From Onthophagus taurus (lineage: Eukaryota; Arthropoda; Insecta; Coleoptera; Scarabaeidae): DNA of 64,000 nucleotides. The stretch lies in the NCBI RefSeq assembly GCF_036711975.1, contig NC_091966.1:3851501-3915500 (forward strand), in the 5' to 3' direction. The notes below the pieces were generated by a model. The model was not told the DNA's origin. It was given only the letters and a program-made list of their open reading frames with translations, and did not search any database. Position numbers and translations under genes: made by a program. Numbering within the stretch: the first letter of the stretch is position 1; the number at the start of each line of letters is the position of its first letter. Below, in pieces: positions 1-64,000 of this stretch.

Positions 1-61
1 TGCAATCCACGATCTAACTCTCGCTTTTTCTTTGATAATAACGTATGCAGTTCCAAGGTGC

Positions 62-90
62 CAAGTGATGTACGTGAAGTACATCACTTG
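62..90. repeat. perfect 12-bp hairpin
   Basis: Arms 62-73 and 79-90 are exact reverse complements around a 5-base spacer. It stands alone in otherwise unremarkable sequence. It may be the end of a decayed mobile element or a chance palindrome; no function can be read from it. Confidence 0.8.
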
Positions 91-342
91 ACGCCATTTT
101 TATTACTGTGCCAGTACACAATTATAACATTTATGTGGAAACAACTTCTGGCACCAGCAAATTGGCGCCACTAAACTGGCTTCGTACTGGCGCCAGTTAT
201 CCGTGCATGTGAAAACTTAGTTCTAGCTAAAGCTTCTAACTAAAGCTTAGTTCTAGTTTTAGTGCAATAAAAATATGCAACTATATATGCAACCGCTGTC
301 GTTTGTAAAATAGATAATATGAGAGATGTTAATCTATTTATA

Positions 343-383
343 GAGTCTCTGAAGATGGCCAAGGGCCGAAACTAGTTAGACTT
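343..383 (+). ncRNA. hammerhead-ribozyme-like motif (copy a)
   Basis: The core CUGAAGA (349-355) fits the CUGANGA consensus and is followed by a GGCC/GGCC helix II (57-60 with 64-67 of this block, loop AAG). Then come GAAA (368-371) and a two-base-pair stem III from the palindrome ACUAGU, with cleavage triplet GUU. Helix I is AGUCU (344-348) with AGACU (378-382). One unpaired U lies between core and helix II. Known from the family: short-stem-III hammerheads occur in Penelope-like elements. Activity here is an inference, and GUU is a weak triplet. Confidence 0.6.
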
Positions 384-390
384 AAATTCT

Positions 391-829
391 ATATAAAATA
401 AAAGACATAAATTTTTAATTTTATACTAACATCTAGAAAACGACACTGGCCCAAAATTTTAGGTTCATCTATTTTTTCTATTGTAGAATTTCTTGGTGTA
501 TTTAAATCGGTTCTTAGACTTATGATGCAAATCGGACTTGAAATCGTATAACATGATTGGCGCTTAGCTTTATCCTTTAAAACAAATGGTATTTTAGGTC
601 TTTCGGTATTCTGCATTTTTTCTAAGGTAAGTTACACCTTTACCTATCAGACAGCATGAAAATCTCTAAAAACCATAAAATGTTGCTTAGTCAACTGATG
701 TATAACGCGGTCCAATTATTAAATATAATTAATTGCTAAGAAATTTCAAGTGGAAATGCTAAAGCATTAAGATCCATATAAAAGCCTGAAAGGGCGTGGA
801 AAGACCTGTTTTGTTGTTGTTTTGTTTAC
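391..829. other. unassigned AT-rich sequence
   Basis: A minus-strand open frame of 75 codons (389-616) lies next to the hammerhead-like motif, but it has no recognisable domain. Nothing else was seen. Confidence 0.4.
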
Positions 830-1308
830 ACAATTCCAGACAGATTGGGAATGGTCGGGTTTGTTTATCAAGGTTAATGACTCCGCAGTCCAGACAGAAA
901 TGATGTGTAAGGTTGTGCACATAACACAATCTTAGGTAGATTATGAAAGGTCAGTTTTGTTTTCCACGGTTAATGACCACAGGCAGGAATATTGAGTAAA
1001 CTTAGTCTTCTTTATCTTAGTTTTAATAAATCCTAGGTATAAATGTTGGGTATGGATATTGTGCAATTCGAGGTAGATTGAAAAAGACTAGTTTTGTTTG
1101 TCAAGGTTAATGGCTCCCAGCTAAAAAATGTTTGAGTAAGGTTATGAACGTTGCATAATCTCTGGTAGATTGGAAAAAGTAAGTTTTGTTTACCAAATTT
1201 AATGACAACTCATATAGAAATTGTAATTGTTGTTTTGTCTTCTTAACGTCGTGTAGTAATGGATATGAGGTCAAATTATTTTCTTTGTACTTTATCGATG
1301 TTATTTAT

Positions 1309-1360
1309 TTTTTTTTACATGTTTCGAGGAATCTGAGCCCTCATCATCAGGAAGAAATCG
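1309..1360 (-). ncRNA. hammerhead-ribozyme-like motif (copy b)
   Basis: On the minus strand the core CUGAUGA (1344-1350) is intact. Helix II is GAGG/CCUC, then GAAAC and the palindrome ACAUGU with triplet GUA follow. Helix I is weak because the 3' side has become an A tract. The same single unpaired U sits between core and helix II as in the other copies. Probably a decayed ribozyme. Confidence 0.5.
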
Positions 1361-1433
1361 TCTATTTTTATGAATAAATTTCCACCATGTTTCGTTTTTC
1401 TATTTGTTGTTATTAAAAAAAACAAAATGGACG

Positions 1434-1486
1434 ATTTCTTCTTGATGATGAGGGCTCAGATTCCTCGAAACATGTAGAAAAAACAA
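1434..1486 (+). ncRNA. hammerhead-ribozyme-like motif (copy c), core mutated
   Basis: This is the inverted partner of the copy at 1309-1360. Helix I pairs better (UUUCUUC with GAAAAAA, six of seven). The first core base is U instead of C (1442), which should abolish activity. Helix II, GAAAC and ACAUGU are kept. Confidence 0.5.
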
Positions 1487-1509
1487 AAATAAATAACATC
1501 GATAAAGTA

Positions 1510-2135
1510 CAGGGTGTCCCAATTTCGATGTCCGCATAGGCTATCTTCGAAACTAAAAGAGATAGAAAAAAAGTAGCTTACATGTCATGATCTCGTTTTT
1601 CGGGAAAATGTTAATGCCGAAAACTCCGAACAGCTATCACCATAGCAACATTAACTTTTAAATACATACATTAGTTTTACATAGAACAAAATAATTTTTT
1701 GTTAATTATTCAATAACTATAAGAAATATGTCCCACAAACTATATATATTTGTTATCAGAAGAAAATAACAAATTATTTTAGGTCATAGCCAACTATGGT
1801 TCCCATTTAAAAAAATAAAGTTACATCAAAAATCTCGAAAATAAAAGATGGGAAAAAAATTCTACCTACGCCACTGAATTCTTCGTAAAAAGTTGCCCAT
1901 ATAATGTTTTATTTATAATACTCCATCTTTGATAATAAGTGAGATATTCGCGATTGTCGTTTTCGCATAATTTTTAGTTTTTGCCGATAGGGCGAAAACA
2001 AAAGACGATAGCTGTTCGGAGTTTTCAGCATTAGCATTTTCTCGAAAAACGAGATCATGACATGTAAGCTACTTTTTTTCTATCTCTTTTAGTTTCGGAG
2101 ATAGCCTATGCGGACATCGAAATTGGGACACCCTG
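1510..2135. mobile_element. palindromic MITE, TA target duplication
   Basis: It starts CAGGGTGTCCCAATTTCG and ends with the reverse complement. The terminal inverted repeats are about 130 bp long, and TA flanks both sides (1508-1509, 2136-2137). The other arm of the host palindrome shows the empty site. No coding capacity. TA duplication suggests mobilisation by a Tc1/mariner-type transposase. Confidence 0.85.
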
Positions 2136-2394
2136 TACAAACAAAATAATTTGACCTCATATTCATATAGAAATGTTGAGTAAGGTTATGAGGACGGCAC
2201 AATCTCAGGTAGATTGGGAAAGGTCAGTTTTGTTTGTCAAGCTTAATGACCCCCAGGCAAAAAAGTTTAGCAAGGTTATTGACATTGCACAATTCCAGGG
2301 TTAATACCCCCTGACATAAATGTTGAGTAGGTTAGTTTACCAAGGTTGGGTTGTGTTCACTTACAGAACTCATTGTGTTATTAATCACATGTGT

Positions 2395-2414
2395 TGGGTG
2401 CCTTTTGGCACCCA
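2395..2414. repeat. 8-bp perfect hairpin
   Basis: TGGGTGCC, TTTT, GGCACCCA. It is isolated, with no gene end next to it, so I do not call it a terminator. Confidence 0.5.
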
Positions 2415-3207
2415 TTGAATTAGTGTATACGTAAAACTTTCCTGTTGGTATTACAAAGTTATATACCTAGAGCTGATCTTCAGTTGATTTAGCAAGTTCT
2501 ATCTGATCCTTTATATCAAAAAACATTTTAGCCTTAATTTGGTGATTAATTTTCTTAGAACTTGGCCGCTTACTTTAACCATTTCATTTTCTACATGAAA
2601 TGAAGACCACCTGCTTTTACCATAATCTTAAACAAGTCCTCAAGTTTGCATTATTGAGGTTCCTTCCCACGCAGAGCAAGATCATGAGTTCCACAAATAT
2701 TATTGCCAAAATAACAGCAAGAAGTTTCATTTTATTCTCCTTCATTAAGCTCGTAGTGAAAATGTCAATCTGTTTAAAAATGTTTGCCATAATACTCGAT
2801 TATTTGCAACATGTTCGCTTGGTTTAGTACACAAGTTTTGTAGAAAGAAATTTGCTAACCAACCCAACTTGATTCTTTCCAGCCATTGCTACACATTCAT
2901 CAAACTCAAAACCACATCTGATCAAAAATTTGATGCTGCGACACTTATCAAGCTTTTCTAACTTCTTTAACTTCAGTTTTGTTTACATTAAAGCCCAAAT
3001 TAAATTTATTATTTATTGTAATTAATTGTGATGGAAAAAATTAGCATCTCGTATAGCACCAGGAAATAGAGATCTGCTCTTCCAACCTCTTGAATAGCAT
3101 TACAAGATTTGAAAATAGACAAAATTCATCATTTTATCAAATTATTAATGAATTGTAAATTTTATTGTTGTAAATGAATTAATTTTATATTTCAGTTTTC
3201 TACATAC
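2415..3207. other. unassigned, probably intron or flank of the 3.2-3.9 kb gene
   Basis: Both strands show only short open frames broken by stops. The minus strand at about 2480-2960 gives several open stretches interrupted by stops, which could be a decayed mobile element, but I recognise no family. No further exon of the upstream gene could be identified here. Confidence 0.35.
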
Positions 3208-3411
3208 CCTTAAAATTCGAAAAGGACTCTCCGTCATCAAACAAACCCCGGCGCCTCCACCACCAACTTCCCCATCCGGTTTGTTGGCCGGCTGCGATTT
3301 TCGCCTCAGACCTTCAGATGGCAGCATATTTTGCAATTCCCACACGTGTCCCGGTAAAGAGGTTAACCTGTTACATATTTTTAGACGCCTTAACGATTTT
3401 CGAAGTCTCTC
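3208..3411 (-). CDS. unrecognised gene, coding exon 2
   Basis: The frame is open for 68 codons between an acceptor (TTTTAG ending at 3412) and a GTATGT donor at 3207-3202. It joins the preceding exon in phase 0. The peptide is basic at the start (ERLRKSLRRLK) and contains a Gly-rich patch (GGGGAG). I recognise no domain. Later exons would lie to the left; none was identified. Confidence 0.65.
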
Positions 3412-3712
3412 CTAAAAGAAAAAAATTATTAACAAAATCAATAAGTAATTAAATATAGATTAAATTAATTACATTTTAATTTTGAAATATATGAACAATT
3501 TTATTATCGTTGATCAAAGTAATATTATCGTTATTATTGCGATCTATCAATCGGCTCTTATCTCTTGATGTTTTCTCTAAACCGGTGTTTAACTACGAAT
3601 AAATTGAGCCCGAACCATATGGTATTATCGAGATAATTTCATGATTCGTGGGCGAGTCTGGATTGTTCCTTGTCCCCGTATTTATTATTTATTTATTTAT
3701 TTCACAACTTAC

Positions 3713-3898
3713 CAAAGCGGTTGGTCCATTCAAATCATTTTCACTTTGAGGTATATTAATTTTCTCGACGTTATCCAACTTTTTTTCCGGCTCTTCAACA
3801 TTCGGAATGATGTTAACGATCGGAATTGGAATTTGTGAGTCTCCGTCGACAGCATTCGATCTCCTCAACATTTCAAGATAATGACCAACGATTGACAT
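3713..3898 (-). CDS. unrecognised gene, first coding exon
   Basis: The ATG at 3898-3896 has an in-frame TAA nine bases upstream, which fixes the start if transcription comes from the right. 62 codons run to a good donor (GTAAGT at 3712-3707). The peptide starts MSIVGHYLEMLRRS, has no signal peptide, and is rich in Pro, Asn, Glu and Ile. A pyrimidine tract plus TTTAG just right of 3943 suggests a 5'-UTR intron. Together with the exon at 3208-3411 it gives 130 residues of an N-terminal region I do not recognise. The gene runs the same way as the ferlin, about 4.9 kb downstream of its stop codon. Confidence 0.65.
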
Positions 3899-3943
3899 TA
3901 CTTTTTATCATCCGCGTGAATTATTTTCATTTTATCCTAAAAA

Positions 3944-5521
3944 AAAAAAGTTACGTTAACACTTGGTAATCTTTTCTTTGAAGAATTAATGTTTAGGGTG
4001 TGAATTTGGGGAAAGCGCTGAAACTGAAACTGTAATACGATGATGATAATAAACACGAAATGGTCTTCGTCGTAGTAAAGTAATAAATTTAATTGATACC
4101 ATCTCCTATAATACGGTTTGGCTAGAAAACAAGGGTTTGTCAACTGGGTTATTATTCGCACATTTCAGTATTATCGCAATGTCTACGGGGACTAAACACG
4201 TATTAAAGCACTCAATTTAATTGGAATTATTAAACAACGCATCTTTTTAATACAGTTTTTAAAGTGAGAATATCCTTTATTAAAGCAATTTGAGGCTAAA
4301 TAAAATTGCATTGATGTAAAGATAGTCTCTGATTAATATTCCTAGTTTATGTGGTTAGGAATTATTACATTTGCTTATATTCTTTTCTTTATTTTCCTAA
4401 TTAAATAAATAAGTGACGATCTTATCTTCATTTTGAATATTTTCGTATTTTTTTCTTTAATCATTTTCAAATTAACCAATCACTTTGCAAAATGTAACCT
4501 TATCTTGACATGAATTATTCTAGAAAGAACGATTCATTTGATTCAACCAAAAAATTCGTGTTATATTAAATTAAAACATTATTTTGATATTCTCCTCCAA
4601 CTTCATCTTAAACTGGTTCATTCCAAATGGTAAAAATAGAACCTCATCGTCAACCAAAAAATGTAGTCACTCATGTAGATTTGTTAAGATTCTCATTTTA
4701 ATTAGTCACGTTTTAACACGATCAGCTTCCTTATTTAACGATATCATGAGTACTTTTGATTCATTTATGAACATATCAATATCTGCCTATATCTGGTCAG
4801 CCTAAGCAAAGCACATAGTGGATATGGTTTCATAAAGAGCAAATTCAAAGAAAGATAGGCCAAGCAGACCTTCTTGTGTGGTGGTTACATTGCATCAAAA
4901 ACTGCCAATTCAAGTACTAGTTGTATTTGTAAAACACTGAAACCTGATGAATTTACTTGGAGCAGGTTGTATTCAATAAGAGATCATAGAGAGTATACAG
5001 TCCAGTGTTTTCAGTCGATTTAATTCTTGTTATATTTTTTGTCAACAGTATTTTCTTTTCACCGCATTGATATCTTCAATATAGATAAAGCAAAGATGTT
5101 CATCTATTTGTGGTATACTCTTGTCGTTGAATGTATTCCTTATCTTTGTGCGATGCAGGTACATCTCAACGATTCCTGCCACCTCGTCGCTTCTTGTAAC
5201 AATTCTAGCAATAAAATTTTATATCATGTTTTCCACGTAGTAAACAAGAAGCTAGAGTATGCCAATATTTCGATTGATTCTTTAGCTTCCAGTTGAGAAT
5301 AACAATTTTTCAAACAGTTGACTCTTATAGAGTCTTGGAATGTTGCTTATCAAGAAATGCAACCTTGTTTCAGTTATTGTATTTCTTCTATTAACTCAAG
5401 AAAACTATTATCTACCCCAGATTAGGTTAGACTTGTTCTACATTCCGAGTTACATTCTAACCTCTATGTTAGACATCAGGTATACAGGAATACGTTAGTA
5501 TCTGCATCTTCTACATCTTTA
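3944..5521. other. intergenic, no gene recognised
   Basis: Short open frames on both strands (the longest is about 89 codons at 5027-5296) lack splice context or any known domain. The 4.8-5.4 kb part has somewhat higher complexity and may hold a decayed mobile element. Confidence 0.4.
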
Positions 5522-7700
5522 AAATATATTTTACTTCACCATTATATCTCAAAAAAATTCTGATGTTCAAATTTGAAGCAATGAAATGTGCAGAGCTGGG
5601 ATTAAAAATTCACAACATCCATGTTTATGGAAAATAAGAAATTATTTGTACCATGTTAAATATCCATTAAATTTGCTTTAAACTGTTTTTTATTTCAACA
5701 TTATATCTCAATTCGTTGTTGAGATATGATTTTTTATATTCTCGTTTAAATCTGTAATAATCAAATGTGTAGAGCTATGTTTAAAAAACCAAAACATCGA
5801 TCCATCTCCATTAAATTTGCTTTAAAATGTTCGTTATTTCATCATCATATCTCAATTCGTTCTTGAGATACGATTTCTTAAAGTTCTGTTTGTGAAATTT
5901 GTACCAATAAAATGTGCAGAGTTGGGTTAAAAAAATCATAACAACGATTTTTATGGAAAATAAGAAATTATTTATGGCACCCTAAATCTCCATTAAATTT
6001 GCTTTAAAATGTTCGTTATTTCAACATTATATCTCAATTCGTTGTTGAGATACGATTTCTTAAAATTCTTTTTGTGGAATTTGTAGCAATGAAATGTGCA
6101 GAGTTGCGTTAAAAAAATCATAACAACGATTTCTATGGAAAATAAGAAATTATTTATGGCACCTCAAATCTCCATTAAATTTGCTTTAAAATGTTCCTTA
6201 TTTCATTATTATATCTCAATTGGTTCTTAAGATACAATGTTTTTAAATCCCGTTGTTCAAAATTTGATAATCAAATATGGATGGTTGGTTTGAAAAAATC
6301 ATAACAACGAAGTTTATGGAAAATAAGTAATTATTTATGGCTCCTTAAATCTCCATTAAATTTGCTGTAAAATGTTCGTTATATCATCATTATATCTCAA
6401 TTCGTTCTTGAGATACGATTTCTTAAAGTTCTGTTTGTGAAATTTGTAGCAATAAAATGTGCAGAGTTGGGTTAAAAAATCATAACAACGATTTTTATAG
6501 AAAATAAGAAATTATTTGTGGCACGTTAAATCTATATTAAATTTGCTTTAAAATGTTCTTTATTTCATTATTATATCTCAATTGGTTCTTGAGATACAAT
6601 GTTTTTAAATCCCGTTGTTCAAAGTTTGACAATCACATGTGGATGGTTGGGTTGAAAAGATCATAACAACGAAGTTTATGGAAAATAAGTAGTTATTTAT
6701 GGCACCTTAAATATCCATTAAATTTGCTTTAAAATGTTCGATATGTCATCATTATATCTCTATTCGTTCTTGAGATACGATTGTTTTTAATTCTGTTAAT
6801 GTAATTTGTAGCACTGAAATGTGCAGAATTTGGTTTAAGATGATGTCTTCAGCTTCTGATCAGCGATATTTATGGAAAATAAGAAATTATTTATGGTACT
6901 TTAAATCTCCATTAAATTTGCTTTAAAATGTTCGTTATTTCATCATTATATCTCAATTCGTTCTTGAGATATGCTTTTTTAATTCTCGATTAAATTTGTA
7001 GTACTTAATTAAATGTGTAGAGTTGTGTTAAAAAACCACAACATCGATGTTTATCGATAATAACAAATTATTTATGGCACGTTAGATATCGATTAAATTT
7101 GCTTTAAAATGCTTGCTCTTTCATCATTATATCTTAATTTGTTCTTGAGATATGTTTCGTTTAAAACCTTCTTGTTCAAATTTGTAGCAATATGTAGAAT
7201 TGGGATAAAAAATCACAACATCGATGTTTATGGAAAATAAGAATTATTTATGGCACATAATATCCATTAAATTTGCTGTAAAATGTTCATTATATCTTTA
7301 TTCGTTCTTGAGATACGATTTTTTTAAATTTTGTTTTTGTAATTTGTAGCACTGAAGTGTACAGAATTTGGTTTAAGACATCATATCAGCGATATTTATG
7401 GAAAATAAGAAATTATTTATGGTACATTAAATCTCCATTAAATTTGATTTAAAATGTTCGTTATTTCATTATTAGATCTCAATTCGTTCTTGAGATATGT
7501 TTTTTTTAATTCTTGATTAAATCTGTAGTAATTAAATGTGTAGAGTTGTGTTAAAAAAACCACCACATCGAGGTTTATGGAAAATAAGAAATTATTTGTG
7601 GCACATTAAATTATCCTTATTTCATCATTGTAACTAAATTCGTTCTTGGGATCTGATTGTTTTGACTTCTCGTTGTTTAAATCTGTAGCAATCATATGTA
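5522..7700. repeat. satellite A, block 1 (about 12 monomers of 181 bp)
   Basis: Tandem monomers repeat the themes ATTAAATTTGCTTTAAAATG, TATCTCAATTCG, TTCTTGAGATA, GTGCAGAGTTGGG and GGAAAATAAGAAATTATTT. Copies here are more diverged than in the block at 9.4-13.6 kb. The block lies just beyond the ferlin 3' end. Each monomer keeps the inverted pair TATCTCAA/TTGAGATA. Confidence 0.9.
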
Positions 7701-8694
7701 ATAACAAAGATTAGTTCTACATCTTAATCCTAAGGTTAAAACTAATCATATGTTAAGACTATGTGTTTCTAATTATTAAATTCATCTTAAGAATTAAGGA
7801 ACATAATTCCACTTTTGTTAACTTTTGTTACCACATATTGTGCAACGAAATAATCCAATCTTGGGGTTAATGCGAATTATCCCTAATTTTATTTAGTCTT
7901 TAATTTAATTAAACGTCAATCTTCCACCATGTAGATCTAAGACCTCAAATTATTAATTCATATTCTAAAACTTTTTATATATATAACGCTTAGTTAATTT
8001 TAATTAATTCGTAAATTTAATTAAAAAGTCAATCTTGTAAATACAGTCATAATAACTTTCTCTTCTTCTTCTCGAAGTTAAGTTAAAATTAGATTGTTTG
8101 CGAGAAAACGACATTAATGATTGAAATATGTTTCTCGAAAATTGTAAGAAGGTCGTAAAATAACTTCCTTTGGTGCATTCTTTCGTTCTTTGTGGTCACG
8201 ATATCGTTTGAAGATTTTTGAAAACATTTTTGTTTTTTCAGAACCTTTAAGTGACGTCGTGATAAATATTGAGATCATATCAAAGTGTATTTTTAAATTA
8301 AAAATTCGAAAATATTTTTAGTTATTTAAAAAAAAACTTACCTTTAAATAATTTTTTATCCTTTAAAAAACTTTTTGGCTCACAAAGTAATAACTTTTTT
8401 ACAAATTCCGTTTCAAAAGCTCACTTTGTGCACCGATTCCGAAAGCTTTAGGTGTGCAACTGGCTCGGAAACTCGTGTGCGAATGACAGAACATCTCGCA
8501 TAACACGAAGACAACCCTCCCCATTTACATAAATAAGTATAACTCGTTGACCATTACCTCTTTATCGATATATTGAAACGTTGACAAAAATGTATGTTTT
8601 AATGGTCAATTTCGAAAATTACAAAAATTAATTTCTTTAAGTATCTACTATGATGATTAATTACTAGATTTAAATTGTATCTATGTAAACATTT
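7701..8694. other. unique AT-rich sequence downstream of the ferlin
   Basis: Nothing recognisable. It separates satellite A from the last ferlin exon. Confidence 0.5.
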
Positions 8695-8700
8695 TTTATT
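8695..8700 (-). terminator. ferlin poly(A) signal
   Basis: AATAAA on the minus strand, about 60 bases past the TAA stop. An A/T-rich stretch surrounds it. Confidence 0.6.
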
Positions 8701-8760
8701 CGATAAATCGTAAAATATTAGTAATATAAATAAAAAAAAAATATTTTAAATAAAAGATAA

Positions 8761-63805
<55,045 letters not shown>

Positions 63806-64000
63806 CTTTTAAAAACAATCAGATTGACTTTACGTCAAAAACGTGTAACATCAATAGTGCTTCAAGCTTGTTATAAAAAATATGTTTACCGTGATAATAA
63901 TTAAACTATTAGTTATCGATAATGTGATTAAATATAAAACCGCAATACCACTTAAGTGTTTTTAGAAAAATAAGTTTTAGTTAAAAATCGCTCGAAATGA
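63806..64000. other. intron or flank, nothing recognised
   Basis: AT-rich; no exon seen up to the edge of the window. Confidence 0.4.

Larger units (their letters stand above)
1257..2164. mobile_element. palindromic element carrying two hammerhead-like motifs
   Basis: The left arm (about 1257-1375) and the right arm (about 1425-1509 continuing at 2136-2164) are inverted copies. Each carries a hammerhead-like motif pointing outward. The right arm is interrupted by a 626-bp MITE; removing the MITE and one TA restores the arm match. This is consistent with two inverted Penelope-like terminal segments, but no reverse transcriptase remains. Confidence 0.65.
830..2340. repeat. degenerate tandem repeat, split by insertions
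   Basis: Units share the themes GTCAGTTTTGTTT, AAGGTTAATGACC and GTTGAGTAAGGTTATG. They recur about every 90-135 bp at 830-1215 and again at 2165-2340. The two parts were one array, now separated by the palindromic element at 1257-2164. The copies are strongly diverged, so this is an old array. Confidence 0.6.

Noticed and set aside
5027-5296. 89-codon plus-strand open frame
   Set aside because: No start context, no domain, and no similarity I recognise; probably chance or a decayed element.

Overview
The window is AT-rich nuclear DNA of an insect. I lean towards a beetle, but the sequence does not prove the order. The grounds are spliced genes with GT-AG introns, an insect-specific midgut protein family (Bla g 1/G12), TATA/Inr-type promoters, and dense insect-type DNA transposon, MITE and non-LTR retrotransposon debris. 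There are no prokaryotic features.

One gene dominates: an otoferlin-type (type II) ferlin on the minus strand. I could splice 19 exons by eye from about 63.8 kb down to the stop codon at 8761. Their order is C2B, FerI, C2C (second half only), FerA, FerB, C2D, a central C2-like region, a charged linker, C2E, C2F and a C-terminal membrane anchor. The 5' part (C2A) lies beyond the right edge. Exon pairs keep reading phase across the whole gene, except at one junction near 60.1 kb.

The ferlin introns are huge and full of repeats. Three unrelated satellite families occupy different introns and flanks: A (181-bp monomer, 363-bp dimer; 5.5-7.7 and 9.4-13.6 kb), B (about 193 bp, with 385-, 768- and 965-bp higher-order repeats; 14.7-22.6, 24.4-29.6 and 31.9-35.3 kb) and C (173 bp, 346-bp dimer; 60.6-62.9 kb). 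Palindromic MITEs with TA target duplications, one MITE with an 8-bp target duplication, and broken Jockey- and RTE-like retrotransposons lie among them.

Nested head-to-tail on the opposite strand, inside the ferlin intron at 46.8-60.1 kb, are three near-identical secreted proteins of 577 residues. Each has three 187-residue Bla g 1/G12 repeats, its own TATA box, a 5'-UTR intron ending exactly at the ATG, and a poly(A) signal. They sit on 4.7-kb tandem units. A truncated fourth upstream flank abuts the ferlin C2B/FerI exon, just where the first half of C2C should follow and where no splice donor is visible.

Seven copies of a hammerhead-ribozyme-like motif (CUGANGA ... GAAAC with a minimal palindromic stem III) were found, mostly in inverted-repeat elements. 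They resemble the ribozymes carried by Penelope-like retroelements. At the left end, the first two coding exons of an unrecognised gene run leftwards from 3898.
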